This document shows, piece by piece, positions 46,063 through 58,899 of a stretch of 64,000 nt of DNA. Every line of letters starts with the position of its first letter. The stretch's first letter is position 1. Position numbers and translations under genes: made by a program. Under the pieces are notes generated by a model. That model worked only from the letters and a program-made list of their open reading frames with translations. It was not told where the DNA came from and did not search any database. The DNA lies in contig JACGCK010000015.1 in the NCBI GenBank assembly GCA_014925825.1, positions 496,001-560,000 of the forward strand, read 5' to 3'. The stretch comes from Pholiota molesta (taxonomy: Eukaryota > Basidiomycota > Agaricomycetes > Agaricales > Strophariaceae).

Positions 46063-47400
46063 CTACTTACGAATGATTGCGAGCAGAAGGTGTACTATTC
46101 GATCGAGTGTGGTAGAGATGCAAGTCGCGGTGGCACACCTAGCCGCTGGTCCTGCGGGATACTTCTGTGCGCCTATTTCTATGCCCATATATGACTTGCA
46201 TACTCCAGCTCATCGCATTTGAAAGCAGAAGGCTGGATTCTGGGACTTCTAGATCGATGTGTTAGCGATCCTCGGATTCTTCATGCACGACCGTCGCTAC
46301 TTGCCTCTAGCTTCTTCAATGGCGGCGCTTTCGTCTCTGTGTCGACTGTTCGCAGAGGGCTGTGGTACCCTTGGGAATGCTCTGGCCATAGTCTCCTCTT
46401 CTCTGTCATACGCTCTCTGTTGCCTGTGGCTAGGGGCTATGTCGGGATCGGGGGCAAGTGAGGGGTGGGCTGGAGGGGAGGAGGGGAAATAAGCAATGTG
46501 AGGCTATTATTAACGCAGGAACCATCTGCCCCTGGTTTCTCACTATGTCGAAACCCAATCCTGACCTACACCCGAATAGCGGTGCTCCCCCCATCCCCTT
46601 TTCGCCTGTGACTCTCCGTCGATATTTCGAGTGACAATCGGATTCTTTTTGAGTTGTCACCCATTTGCTAGCGGCTGGTCGTACTATGTCTCTGCCGCGC
46701 TGCCCTGTCTAGTGTATCCTTGGTTCCTAGCGGTGCTCCTGACTACCTGGTTCTGGCCATCCTAAACTCCTCATGCAGACATCCGCCTCGACTTGGATTA
46801 TGGACGTTCTGGCCCTCCGTCTCGTCATTTATGGGCTGAGATCGGGGTAGACTTGGTTGCGTATGTATTGCTGCTGTGCTCATCGCACCACTATGTCTTC
46901 TTCGCAAGCTAACCCTAATCAATAAATGATGATCATTTTGTATTATGACATGGCGAGGCATCATCTGTCAATCGCAAGTGACTGAGTCATCGTCTATCAC
47001 CTCAACAGTGGTTCTTGCTCGATTGCTCGTGCTCATCTTTAATTACAGGATGTGAAAACGATGGTATGGGTGTAAGAGTACCGAGCTCTGGATGTACACT
47101 CTGAATCTGGAGGTATCCATATGACTGACAAGAAGGTCACGCAGGATCGTATTTGTATCGCGAAAAGCGAGGCGATTCCTTTTAGATTAAATTACACGCA
47201 TGACGGAGTAATCAAAACAAGTGATGATCATTGAATTTCAAAAATTGTACGTCTTTCTGAGAGATTTAGCGATCTCGACAAGTGGGGATTGCACATGCGT
47301 GCTGGGCACTCTGAATCCAATCCGAGTACGCGACTATTTATAGCTTCATTGAGCGCTTCATCGTCAGACTGCAGGTACTCCGATGTCCGTTATTCTTCTT
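46063..47400. other. Intergenic with possible upstream exon, no gene recognised
   Basis: 46.06-46.2 kb may hold the 5' exon of the minus-strand DUF6699-like gene. The rest has only short frames on both strands without motifs. Confidence 0.3.
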
Positions 47401-47419
47401 TCGATTTATAATGTATTCC

Positions 47420-48600
47420 ATCCTTGTCATGGCGCAATGAAGAGAGAGAAGACCATCATGTAATCTCGGATTATCTTGTGCTTACTCCACTGAACATCTG
47501 CCTGAGCCTCAAGGCGCACCAACTGCATTTCCTCGGCTGCCTCTTCTGGTCTCCGGCTTCTCGCAAATTACAAATACCTCGGAGAATCCTCGATGAGCGC
47601 TCATCCACATTATGCGATATGCGTTTAGTGGCCAATGTTCGCGTTATCTGTATAGAGATATCGGGGACAATCCATCTTCCTCTAATACATATCATTCGTT
47701 CGTCGAAGGCAATGTATGAACATAGTACTAATACTCACCAATCTTCCCACCAATCATATCGATCCGATTAATGGTGTCTAGCTACAGTAAGCCTATAATC
47801 TATTACACACAAGACATGTGGCAGACCACCGCAGTACGACAATTTAAAACCGCTGGATCCAGTACGTGGCCAGAGCTTGTACTTCGCGGCGAGGTTTCAA
47901 TCGTCCACGATCGAGACCATGTCGCGAGCAAACCAGCCTCTAAACGTTCAACGTTGCCTCATTTCTGCAGCGTAGATGAGAATCGTAGGTACTTCTTTTG
48001 TCACACGCACGTCAATGCCTTGATTATGACAGGAGCGAGCGCTTCACTGTGGGCCGTGGCAGACTTTTCAGGCACTCGGGAGTTGGTACTCTTGATATTC
48101 CTCAACGTCTACTTCTGCTCGCAGCCGCCTCGTGCTCTGCGAGAACCAGAATCTCTCGCAGGATCTCAGATGAGCGCTTGCCGATGTCGAAATTATACGA
48201 TATGTGTTTTCCTTTAACTATTGTTCGGATTATCTGGATAGAGTCATGGAGATAGTGTATTTTTTTCCAGCGAAACATCTACGTTCATCGGAAGTGTCAA
48301 TGATTGAAGAACATGCGATTGATTCTCAATGATCATCCACCAATCACATCAGTCAGACTGACAGCGACCAGTTGTGGCAGGCCTATTTTTCTCTCAGATA
48401 GCGCAATCGAGTAGACCACCGCAGCACGAACAGCCATTGGTTCTTGTAATTGGCTAGAACGTGTCCCTCAAGGCGAGCTTCCAATTATATACGACCGAGC
48501 CCAGTCGTGAGCGACCCAGCCACTCAGCGCTCAGCACTGCAGAGTGAATGAATTTTGTACTGCTTTCGTCACATGCACATCGACGTTTTGAAGTACAATT
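47420..48600. repeat. Diverged tandem duplication, about 0.6 kb units
   Basis: Order of landmarks is repeated: CTCGGCTGCCTC..., GAATCCTCGATGAGCGCT and ATGCGATATGCGT (47.54-47.63 kb) match GCAGCCGCCTCG, GATCTCAGATGAGCGCTT and ATACGATATGTGT (48.12-48.2 kb). CAGACCACCGCAGTACGAC (47822) matches TAGACCACCGCAGCACGAA (48413). TTTTGTCACACGCACGTCAATGCC (47995) matches TTCGTCACATGCACATCGACG (48564). The frames GWxxLRRILDERSS and RRISDERLPM suggest a decayed gene, family unknown. Confidence 0.55.
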
Positions 48601-49214
48601 TATTTATAGATGCTGCCATAAATTATTGTTCAACCTATGTGCATCGTTCTGTGCCCAATCTCCGTTCCCGAGTAATGTTTAAGATTGTCGCTGTTAAAAT
48701 TTAATGTGGTGCCGTTGATACCTCCGTTTAGGTGCTCTTGAACAATTTCTGCCATATACTTGTAATGTCGCTCACATGTTTCTAAGATGTGCACATAGTT
48801 GATTATCTGTGTAGGCTTAATAGAATTGGGAGCTCGAACAATCCAGACTGGCCACGCGTTCGTGATGCAAAGCCAGCGAATAGAGAGTTCACCAATCCAA
48901 ACGGTGCATTATTCATATTTCTTTTCAATCTATGAAACAATGCGTGCAAATTCTCGAACCAGCAGTTCCATTTAATGAAGTATTTAAATGGTCGTTTCAA
49001 ATGGTTTCCTTTATTACCGTAAACAATGCCCATTCCAATGCCCAACATTTACCACCCAGGCATGTAAGTGGCCATGTTGCTATTTCATCATTGATTTCAC
49101 ATTTATCAACCCCTCTGATTGCTATTCAGCCCAGAATGCCATGAATTGTTCACGGAAGACGACCTAGTTGGTACCTCCCATCGGCTACTTCCCCCTCCTC
49201 TTCCAATTTGACGA
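48601..49214. other. Intergenic, no gene recognised
   Basis: AT-rich spacer upstream of the DUF6699-like gene at 49.2 kb. Only short frames. Confidence 0.35.
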
Positions 49215-49727
49215 TTGATTCCTCTTCCACCCCTTTACGACAATGTGATCTTAATTCATCCCCTGCTTACAAACTATTCGCCATCGGCGCCCCCCAATCA
49301 TGTACGACCTTTCCCACCACATATATGCATCGAGGCCACGCCCAGAAGATTGGAGAACACATCTGCCATAAGACCAGATGCAGGTAGTTCGATTACGATT
49401 AGAGTACCCAGATTTGAGAGGCCAATCGTCGTACTTCCTAAAACTCTAGAACAGAGATCGCCAACGATCGACGATGTTCTGGACGCGATATATTTGGCAG
49501 TACGACTTGATTGCCTGATTGAACTGGAGTCTTGCGGGCTCATTGGCACAGGCGCTTATTCTATCAACCAACTACTCGGCGGTAATCCAGTCAGGCGTCT
49601 AGATCCATATTCGTCGGACATGGATAATCTGCTGGTCACATCTATTCGGAGGCGATTAGGTAATGCAAGGAAGGCGATGTCTGGGTTCTGCAGACGAGAG
49701 AGTTGGGCATTATTAGATATTGAGTAA
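49215..49727 (+). CDS. DUF6699-like protein, third paralogue
   Basis: A single open frame of 170 residues starts MIPLPPLYDNVILIHPLL. It keeps the family pattern: a short N part, then SSITIRVPRFERPIVVLPK, then PTIDDVLDAIYLAV, corresponding to ARPVVVFPAE and VLRAIYVAL in the paralogues at 14.5 and 45.1 kb. It lacks their long Pro-rich N terminus unless upstream exons exist, and it is clearly more diverged than those two are from each other. No disabling change is visible. Function unknown. Confidence 0.6.
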   Translation: MIPLPPLYDNVILIHPLLTNYSPSAPPNHVRPFPPHICIEATPRRLENTSAIRPDAGSSITIRVPRFERPIVVLPKTLEQRSPTIDDVLDAIYLAVRLDCLIELESCGLIGTGAYSINQLLGGNPVRRLDPYSSDMDNLLVTSIRRRLGNARKAMSGFCRRESWALLDIE

Positions 49728-50129
49728 TTTACATGCTGTTTCTGTTTGGATACCAAGGGAGATCTTTTCTTGATGCGCTTCAGCAACAGTTTACATAGAA
49801 AGGATCTTCTCCCTCACTTCACGACAGCCATCACCCGAAAATGACATTGAACCGATCGGTGTTCTTCCGGCGTCAGCGTTCATCTTAAATAGTTAAAACT
49901 TGATAGTGTTGCGATCTTAAACCCTGTTGTTATTTCAGAGGAAGATGGAGCTGAGCAGACTAAGTTTGCTCTTCGTGATTGCTGAAAGAACTGAAAGAAT
50001 TCGAATACGTGCACTAAAATAGAGGTTTCAATGCATGTTGATCATTTATTGATTGCAGCTAAAGCCCAGTAGTAAAGAGATGGGTAGATTGAAACGACCT
50101 AAAATTTTAGATCTACTACACAATCTATC

Positions 50130-51060
50130 TCACGTCTTTGGGAACAGAGAAAAACCCAAGATCTGCCTAGTCTTTGGGACGATGGCGCGCCATATCTTGT
50201 CGTTACTATATGCATCAGGAGGAAATTCCTCCCAAATATCTGTTGTAGGAAGGCCACTCTGTTGGGCAACGGAAACAAAGTAGTAGAACTTGAACTCGAC
50301 TTTGCTGAGATCTTGATACACTGCGCCGTAGATTAGCTATGTCCGTTAAAACTTAAGATATTGAACCAGGAACACTGACTTTTTACGCTTTCATATACTC
50401 TTGCATAGTGTTCCCGACCCCTTGCACCCTCAATAATGAGATCAATGGCGGCCTAGTATACGAATATAAGAGTGGATTCGATGATCCGCGATAAATAGCT
50501 AACTCACTTTGAAAGACGCAGGCCGATCAATATATATTGCAGAGTTATTAGTCGTCCACTTGGTCAGTCCATCAATTTTCTCTCCGTAAGTGAGAAAAAC
50601 AGGGCCTTTGTAGAAGGGTTTATCTAATTCTGGTGCAGATCGTGACGCTTTTCTCTCTCGAATCGCGAGCATTTTTCGAGTTCGCTGGAGCTCTTGAATA
50701 ACGCGATCCCAATCTTTCTTATCCGCTTCCGCCCAAATCCACTCATTGTCAATATTCAGCATAGGACACAGGATATTCACAGAGTCGATCGTCTCTGGTC
50801 CATCATTGAGATACCGTCCCAAGCTCTGCTGAAGCGAGGACATAGCCTCCTAACAAGATATCAGCATCAACATTGATATTAGGGCAATCCATGACAGGGC
50901 TCACTGCATAGGACGGCGGAAACTTGATAGCGGCATATCGATCTCCGTCTTTTTGTCTTTCGCCCTTGTCGTCGTACGACAGCAGCACAACTTGAAGGAG
51001 GCCCAATCCATCATCGGGATGACCGCGTATCATCTCGTTCTTTAGACCGTCCTGGGACAT
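50130..51060 (-). CDS. Unrecognised protein, paralogous family member 1
   Basis: Four exons on the minus strand. Exon 1 (51060-50905) encodes MSQDGLKNEM...GLGLLQVVLLSYDDKGERQK. Exon 2 (50849-50508) encodes SLQQSLGRYLNDGPETIDSV, WIWAEADKKDWDRVIQELQ and GPVFLTYGEK. A short exon starts at 50452 (AAIDLIIEGARGREHYARVY). The last encodes VEFKFYYF, LPTTDIWEEFPPDAYSNDKI, and the C-terminal WRAIVPKTRQILGFSLFPKT. The first two exon junctions are in phase. Two close paralogues follow at 54.6 and 56.1 kb with the same exon plan. I do not recognise the family and see no catalytic motif, signal peptide or membrane segment, so a soluble intracellular protein is likely. Confidence 0.7.
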
Positions 51061-52156
51061 GGTGTGGGGTGCTTGATTTAAGTGATTGTGGTGAAGATGA
51101 ACGGTGCCACTCGCAAAGCTGCACCACCGACGATATGCGCGTTTATTATACCATTCCCACCACCCTAAGCCCCATTTGCGTGCACGTGCTCCCGCTCTGA
51201 AGGGTGACTGACCTGTAGAAGAATAGGTTGATATTGTCTCGGATTGAGTTTGTTATAGCACACGTTTTCGCAGCGCATGTCAATAGAACTCTATCAATAG
51301 GGGCCCTGTTGACAGCAGACGGTTGGGGACATAGCGCATAATACATTGGTTAACATCTGCGAATCGCATAAAGAGTAAATGTGCATGAAATATTATATAT
51401 CAGTCGAAAAGCTAAGCCTCATAGATGGCAAAAGACCGAGGATATGCCCCCAAATCACGGTGGAAGATGGTAGAAGATACTCATCGCCTCCATCGCCTAA
51501 GTTCTCTTATTCAAACACATCAGCAAAATCTGTTTTTTGTTACTAGTGTCAATTAGTACCTTGGCATATCTTATAGCTTCGGCTAACAGGCTGTAGGAGT
51601 TATTATGAGAATAGGGCGCCTCAAAGTATATTGTAGACCTTGGGGCTGCTATGTAGCACTCTCTAGCGACGGCTAGTGCTGCGTAGTGTTCTATAAATAT
51701 AATTACAACAATTAGCTATATCTAACAGTGGGTGATCGCGCTCTAGCATCCAATAGTACTGTATAGAGTGCTGACCTACTAGTATGCAAAAGCTTGCTAG
51801 TACCAAGCTTCTGGACTTGCGACGTTGCAAGAAACTTTCGCAGCTTTTCATGGCTAAGTGCTACGCGAAGATCACCTGACTCGAATTAAAGCGACGTGGC
51901 AACTTTGAACTTTGAAGTTTGAACATTACTTGAACTCTAACCATTTCCTCTCCATGTGCCCCACTGTCGGCGGCGCGAACGACGGCGGTGTGAACACGGT
52001 GCAAACAATGGTCAGCACAGGTGCCAAGGTTAGTGCACCACACTTACCCGTTCACTACAATGACCCTGAGTCACAGGCAACCCGCTGCGGGCAATGGTGG
52101 GGGCTGGGCTACTTGCCAGCAGCAACGTGAATGGCTCGCAGATGACGCTTCGGCGG
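51061..52156. other. Intergenic with short TAGTGCTAG-like repeats
   Basis: No gene recognised. Near 51.66-51.86 kb (TAGCGACGGCTAGTGCT, CTACTAGTATGC, GCTTGCTAGTACC) CTAGT/TAGTGCT words recur, and the same words recur near 53.21-53.36 kb. They resemble a decayed short repeat. Confidence 0.3.
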
Positions 52157-52244
52157 CGCGAAGCTCGAACGACGGCAGCACGAAGCTCAAATGATGGCGG
52201 CGCGTAGCTCAAACGATGGCGGCACGAAGCTCGAACGACGACGG
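52157..52244. repeat. 22-bp minisatellite, four units
   Basis: Units start at 52157, 52179, 52201 and 52223; the consensus starts CRCGAAGCTCRAACGA and ends TGGCGG or a variant. Each unit differs by a few bases. A half-unit like GCGCGAACGACGGCGG near 51974 precedes it. Confidence 0.8.
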
Positions 52245-53655
52245 TGCAAACAATGGCCACAGCCATGTCGGCACGGGTGCCTCGCCACCCACCGCCCTCC
52301 AACTTAACACCGTATTTGCGTTTTTGTGCTCCCTTGGCCGTTTACACCAATCCGCAGGAACATCGCAGCCGAAGCCGCCGCCGGTAGAACCCCGCAGCTG
52401 CTACGCCCCCTGTTCGACCTTGCCCCAACACGACGACGATGACACGACGGTGCCGCGTGGGCTCCGCACCACAACGGATGGGAGTACGGCATTCCCATGC
52501 ACCAATGACGAAGGTAGGGGAGGAGAGAGAAAGGGGAGACCCGGGAGCGGGTGACCCACAAGGTACGCCCCCTACGCAGTCCGCCCTCGCGCGCCACTGA
52601 CCGTGACCTCTCCCCGCAGCCTCCATGCATGACGACGAGGTGCCATGTCCAGCCTCTCAATTACCCCCTCGTCCGCCATGGCCCCGTCGGCATCATCGAA
52701 TTCCCGCTCTTGCCCGCTATGCATCTGGTCCGTGCCCACTGCCACATCACCGACGGTGCGGCGCGTGCTCGAACCAAGCACCTGCCCCTCGCCCTTCTAA
52801 CGCAGCCCGCCCGCCCATGCAGTGCGCACCTCTCGCGCCACGCCGCCTCGACTGACCATTCACCGTGACGCAGACACATGCATGACGACGGATGCATGGC
52901 AACGCGACGGATACGCGATGAGTTGACGAAGCGGTGACAATACCGCGAGCTGCGACGACACGACCAGCACAATGACCATGGGCCCGAGCTCGGTGGGAGC
53001 AGAACGTTCCCTACAACCCCTTCCTTCCCCAACCCCTACACCGTCTGGGCGTACAAAGGTGCTGCTAGTAAAGCAGCTCCTGCGGCGCAAAGACGCATAA
53101 TGGGTGTTTGCTGGGTGTACATAGCCGTTATATAGTCAATCTTACGAGGTGTTCAAATGAATTTATTCCAAAGCAGGAAATAAAAATGGGATAGCGCTAT
53201 CGAATTGACAGTCTATAGCATGCTACAGAATGCTACATAATTGATGAGCAATGCTATGTAGTGCTAGTTCGGCTCTGCTTGTCTCTAGTTAGCACTAGTC
53301 AGGCTGCGTGGGAGTCTAGTTCGTGTTACAAACATAGAACCCTTCACTAGTTTGCTAGTGCACTACATAGCACTGACTAGACTTGGGAGCATCCCCGGGG
53401 TTTGCTGATGTGACAGTCAGTCCTTCCGATTTTAGGCTCATCTCTATTCAGTACCTCAGCTACGTTGTCCGTGCTTTTGGTGGCCATTTGGTTCTTCGTT
53501 CGCTCCAGCTGGCTTTGAGGAGAGCGTGAAGCTCAGTGATGTCTTCTGTAGGCGAATGGGGAGAAGAACATCGAGGTACGTTTCTCATCCGTTTCTCCTT
53601 TTTTGAGCGTCGATGGGTTTCTGTAACACCGTGGACTTTTGATTCGTTTCCATGA
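52245..53655. other. GC-rich then AT-rich spacer, no gene recognised
   Basis: 52.25-53.1 kb has Pro/Arg/Cys-rich overlapping frames on both strands from GC-rich composition, with no domain. 53.2-53.4 kb carries CTAGTGC/GCTACA words shared with 51.7 kb. Confidence 0.3.
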
Positions 53656-54560
53656 TTGCTCGACTTTTTATACATTCAGCTCAATTCGCTCACAGGCTTC
53701 CTCGTAGCTCCTAGCTTGACTTTTCCGAGTTACCCCTGCCCGGTCTACAGCCTGAAGGTGTCATCCCTGTCGTACCTGTCGACAAAACCCTTCAAGATCG
53801 ACTCCTCCCTATGTTATTCATCGCATCATACACATGGACCCTCGACATCAACCTTGTCATCCACACACTCCGCACTTCCTTGGCCGGCCCTCCCGCACCT
53901 GCGTCGACCACGGACTCATCACCCTCGCCGCCGCTGTCTATGGCCATACACACCACAACTAGTCCTGCTCCAGCCGACGCTGGCCACGTAGAGACCGACG
54001 GCATTCTCAAAGCCCAATCAGGAGCATGCCTTCGTCCTTGACATCGATCGCACGTATCTTGAGTGGAGTATGCCCGCATTTATCGTGCGTTGCGAGGCGG
54101 TGGCAGGCGCCAACGTCCGCAGCGTATGCAGGCGTCCGTCTGGAGATAGTGGCTGCGTCGCCAACTCGGCACACGCACGGATAGACTACTTGGGATGCGG
54201 AAGCAGCGGGTTGAAGATGGGCTGTATTTTTCTGATAATCGTCGTACGTCCTTTCTTCTATCATCTTTTGCTCTTCTTCTTGCCTTCATCTTCGAGTCGC
54301 TCGTTTCCTATATGCGCTGTTGCCTTCGAACACTCCGTCCTTTCTACGTTAACGTAGATCAGCTTCTGACACATTATCCCCTCCAGGACGCACCTCGGAT
54401 ACAGCGTATGGGCGCCCTGTCATGCCATTCGTTTGTTCGCCTCCATGCAGAAGCAGATCTATGCCCAGAGGGCGGCCCTCGTCGTCTATAACTACAAGAC
54501 AGTCTTGAAGAGCACGCAGTCTACAAGCCTCAGACGCATATTACAGGTAATCGTTCGTGA
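53656..54560 (+). other. Unrecognised coding-like stretch with possible introns
   Basis: Protein-like segments on the plus strand include LNSLTGFLVAPSLTFPSYP (53.69 kb), MLFIASYTWTLDINLVIHTL (53.81 kb), AFVLDIDRTYLEWSMPAF (54.03 kb) and ALVVYNYKTVLKSTQSTSL (54.48 kb). They are in different frames but in consistent order, with hydrophobic runs such as IFLIIVVRPFFYHLLLFFLP near 54.23 kb. This may be a decayed or multi-exon gene; no family is recognised. Confidence 0.3.
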
Positions 54561-54631
54561 ATCTCAGCTATGTACCTCACATATACTAAACCATTGAACA
54601 CTAGATTTACAGGAATCCTCGACATCCTATG

Positions 54632-55583
54632 TTATAGATCAAATCCCAAGATTGCGCGCCCCTTAGGGTGTAGGGTAAACCCTAGTATCTGGTGATGCTC
54701 TGGGACGACGGCGCGCCATATTTTCTCATCTTCGTATGCTGCAGCTGGAAATTCGATCCAGGCGTCCGTGGTAGGTACACCGTCTTTGTTAGTAATGAAT
54801 GAATAGAACCTGAACTCGACTTGCGCAAGGTCTCTTGCCTCTTATTTTGAGGTCAGTGAAATGTCCTTGAAAAAATGATGATGCGTACCCTTTATGCCCA
54901 GGTACACGGGCGGTAGATAGGGAATGTTGATGCTTGCTGCTGCGCCAATGACGACAGCGACGGCTTCCTAAGAGAAACGAGTGAGTTATAACTTCTATAT
55001 TGCACATTAAATTCGAACTCACTTTGTAAGATCTGGGTCTGTCGATGGTTGCGTAGCCTGGTCGAGGCCATTTTTTACTCTCATCTGCGGACGGTGTTGA
55101 AGTCCACTGGGTCAGCCCCAGATGCGGTTCGCCGTAAGCGAGGACGACGGGGCCTCTGGTGAAGCCTACATCTTTTGGTTGGCGAATACCGAGCGTCTTG
55201 CGCGTACGTTCCACCTCTTCAATGATGAGATCCCAGTCCTTCTTATCCGCTTTGGCCCAGGCCCACTCGTCGTCCATGTCGAGCATCGGGCAGAGAAGCT
55301 CGACGGCGTCAATCATGGTCGGGCCACCTTTCAAGTACTGGCCCAGGCTCTGCTTGATCGTGGCCATGGCGTCCTAGGAGGACACACAGATGAATGTCTA
55401 GCAGCATGGAGAAGCACTGGAAGTACGCACCTCGTAGGACGCAGGGAAGCGGATGGCGGCATGTTGGTCGCCGTTTTTCTGTCTTTCGCCCTTGCTGTCG
55501 TACGAGAGCAACACGACTTGGAGGAGGCCCCATCCGTCGTTGGGACGTCCGTGTCTGGAAGTGGACTGGCCGTCCTGAGTCAT
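54632..55583 (-). CDS. Unrecognised protein, paralogous family member 2
   Basis: Same plan as the gene at 50.1-51.1 kb. The start is taken at MTQDGQSTSRHGRPNDGWG (55583), by analogy with MSQDG of the other members. Exon 1 has LLQVVLLSYDSKGERQKNGD. Exon 2 has IKQSLGQYLKGGPTMIDAV, DDEWAWAKADKKDWDLIIEE and GPVVLAYGEPHLGLTQW. A short exon (AVAVVIGAAASINIPYLPP) follows, then the last exon with VEFRFYSF and VPTTDAWIEFPAAAYEDEKI, then WRAVVPEHHQILGFTLHPKG. The protein ends RAILGFDL, longer than the others. Introns are bounded by GT-AG. No disabling change was seen. Confidence 0.7.
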
Positions 55584-56088
55584 GATAAGGGCGTCCAGCG
55601 CTGGGGATTGAGATGATGGTGGGTGCATCTGGCAATGAGGTTATCCCAAGATCATACCGGGCATGCGTTAGGTGTGCGGTACGACGTCTCATTGTTTGTA
55701 TGCCCTATTTTTACAAGTGTGTCACAAGACGACAGGGTTCGATGACAACATTCCATGCTCATCCCATTCGATTCTAAGCCTGGGCCTTCCCTTGGCCTTC
55801 CCCCACCGTCGTTGCTGACCATGTAGACACCGCGAACACACCCCGCGCCTGTGTAGAAATGCGCCCTCTCGTTCGAGACATCCGTGCACACAGGCTTTGT
55901 ACCTTCTCAGATTTGTTGCGCGTCGTCGATCCGATTATCATTCAGAGGACTAACTAGGTAGCGAAAATGGCATCAATCCTTTTTTGAACATGATTTTTTC
56001 TATAGAATACAAGATGTTCGATATACGCTAGTCATAATCTTATCACTAGAGAAAACAAAATTCATCATACTTTATGGATCGAATCTCC
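55584..56088. other. Intergenic between paralogous genes
   Basis: Upstream region of family member 2 and downstream region of member 3. Only short frames. Confidence 0.4.
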
Positions 56089-57065
56089 TTACGCCTTGGG
56101 GTGTAAAGTAAACCCTAGTATTTGGTTGAATTCGGGAACGATAGTACGCCATGTCTTATCGTCCTCGTATGCTGCATCAGGAAATTCAATCCAGGCATCC
56201 GTAGTAGGCACACCCCCTCTTGAAGTAGTGAATGCGTAAAACTTGAACTCGAGTTGCGTGAGGTCTTCAGCCTCTACTTTCAAGTCAGTGACGTCCTTGA
56301 AGTTGTAATAAGAACATTTACTCTTTATCCTTGGTATGTGGAGGAAATAATTGATTGCTATATGCTCTTGCTCCGTCGATGATGAGCTTGACCGCATCCT
56401 GACATAAAGTGATAAAGTATCAGATGGAAAGCTCTACGTTACACTGTAACTAAATTGAATTCTAACTTACTTCATAAGATACTGGTCGATTGATGGTTTC
56501 GACGTGGGCGGAGGCCAGTTCCTAACCTGATCAGAATGTGTATGGGACCATTTGGTCACCCCGGCCTTTGTTGTCCCGTAAACGAGAACGACGGGGCCTC
56601 TGGTAAAGCTGCCTTCGACGCTTGTGGCCGGCTGCTGTTTTTTCAGAAGTCTTGGTTGGCGGATGGCGAGTATCTTGCGCGTGCGTCCCGCTTCTTCGAT
56701 AACCAGATCCCAGTCCTTCTTATCCGCCTTCGCCCAGATCCATTCGTCGTCGATGTTGGCCATCGGGCACAGAAGCTCGACGGACTCGATCTGCTTCGGC
56801 CGCCTTTGAGGTACTGCCCCAGACTCTGCTGGATCGAGGCCATGGCGTCCTAGTACACACGGATCAACGACGAGCGGCATGGACAGGCACTGGAAGTACG
56901 TACCACGTAGGACGCAGGGAAGCGGATGGCGGCGTATTGGTCGCCGTCTTTGTGTCGTTCTCCCTTGCTGTCGTACACGAGCAACACGACTTGAAGGAGG
57001 CCTAACCCATCGTTGGGACCTCCATTTCCAGGAGCGGACGAGTCCTTTCGGCCATCTTGAGACAT
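56089..57065 (-). CDS. Unrecognised protein, paralogous family member 3
   Basis: Start MSQDGRKDSSAPGNGGPNDG at 57065. Exon 1 keeps LLQVVLLVYDSKGERHKDGD. Exon 2 keeps MASIQQSLGQYLKGG, then IESVELLCPMANIDDEWIWA and GPVVLVYGTTKAGVTKW. The last exons have LKVEAEDLTQLEFKFYAF and VPTTDAWIEFPDAAYEDDKT, ending WRTIVPEFNQILGFTLHPKA at 56089. Two frame changes are needed: after LKGG near 56800 (GGCGGCCG where member 2 has the codons for GGP, consistent with one lost C), and before the exon 2 donor near 56497 (GAAACC, consistent with one lost A). Both are in homopolymers, so the gene is probably intact in the organism. Compared with members 1 and 2 it has an insertion LLKKQQPATSVEGS before the GPVVLVYG segment. 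Confidence 0.7.
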
Positions 57066-58899
57066 TGCGAAGGTGTTTGGGAGTTGAGACGAAGGTGGGG
57101 TTATCTGGCAAGGCAAAATAGCTATCGGCGAAGTCGTACCACCCACGCTTTGGGCGCTTGACACGGATGTCCCACTGTTTGTACACCCTATTTTCACACA
57201 TGCGTCACAAGATCGAGAGGATAGCCTTCGACTTCGAATTTCCACGCTGACATCCCCTTTGATTCCCTTGAATATCATAGTGCCCAAGCCCGTTGAAGTA
57301 CTCCGTTCTCTCGCGGCTATGGCGTAGGTTGAAAGAACAATGTCTCAAGGAAGCTTTTCTGTGCGATACACTGAATAACGAAAATAATTCACATAACTAT
57401 CGACACTGAACGAAAAGAGAAAGATTCGAAGGATACATTTTCGAAGGTAACGTACCGACGCGAGAGCAGTCTATGCACAATATGGCACAGGCAGATAAGC
57501 ACGACGCCTATGTCATCTCGTCCCGTATAATAAGCCAGAGCAGCCCGTAAAAGCACATCGATCCACACAAGAGTGGGCACAAGGAAGAGTTGTATCAGTA
57601 AGGCCGAACGTGAATACGCGCGCGCAGCCGACACGTATGCGCCATATAATAATGTTATTCAAGGCTGGTCGATACGCGGATGACTGGTCTAGACGCGGAG
57701 AGGTAGCGGCGTCAGTGTCCGACGACCCACGCGATGGCGTCTGCAAAGAAGCCTTACAAATCGTAGCTAGACAAGCAACATGGCTGTGGGCAATACGACC
57801 CACGGGCAAAATGGCATGGCTCGACTATTTGTCAGTTGCTCTTGGATAGCGCGGATCGCTGGGAATCGTACGTTGACAAATGTCATCGCGAACAAGGATG
57901 GTGAAGCATTCACGAACTAAACGAGGAGAGCGCCCGCGTTGAAGCCTCCCGCAGTGCCGTTACAGTATGGGCCCTGTCGCCTATATGGCTGAGGCGCATT
58001 GTCGCTTTGACGGCGGGGCTCAATGACGCCGCTGTGGATTAAGTCGCGAAGGGTTGTGTGCGCGGCGTAATGCTCGAAATGCAGAAGCAGATATGGCTGA
58101 AGTGGCTGACACCCACCGCGACGGCAGCTACGAAGCGGCAAAAACATATCGCAAAGTCAAGCAAGGTGGCTGCGGGGCGACAGAACATGTTTCATTTGCC
58201 TCTTCTCCGGATGAGCGCATAGTTGAGCATCGTTTACTGATAAAGTCGCATGAATAAGAATCGTGCAGATATTGATGATCCATGTGATTCCCTCTACAAA
58301 GAGGCAGTTGAACCAATCGAATAATCAGACGTAGTTAGTCAAGCGATGTTACTGTGAGGCTACATAGCCTGCATATTACAATCGCTCGACGGTAGGTCGT
58401 TCGATTGCCTCTTAGAAAGAGCGCAATCACTGAACATCGTATGTCGATGTAGGGTCATCGTGAACAAGCGAGACAAGAGATCCACAGGGGGATATCCAGC
58501 TTCAAAGAGAATAAGGGACGCAGGCGCTCCTCTGCTAAGACGGAGGGCATCGAAGTAGCAGCAGAAATTCAACACACCCATGCCTTGAGACGTGTCACCG
58601 AGCGAAATCACTTGGAGGAGTCACAAAGCATGGCAAGAAACGCACTCAGACGCCCTGGATACCGTCAAGCAGAGGGCGATGCTTATCGCATCTCATAACC
58701 TCTGCACCGTCACTACGAGAGCTCCATCCGTCGCTAACCAGAGATCGCGGGCTCGAGACCTAGACGTAGAACATTGCTGCGAGGGACAGCTAGGATATGA
58801 GAGGGCATGAGCACTTGAGCCATTGGATGTCGTGTTCAATCGGAGTATTTGAAAGGTTTGAAAGAACGCACTGGATGGGAATTAGGGAGCACATCTTCT

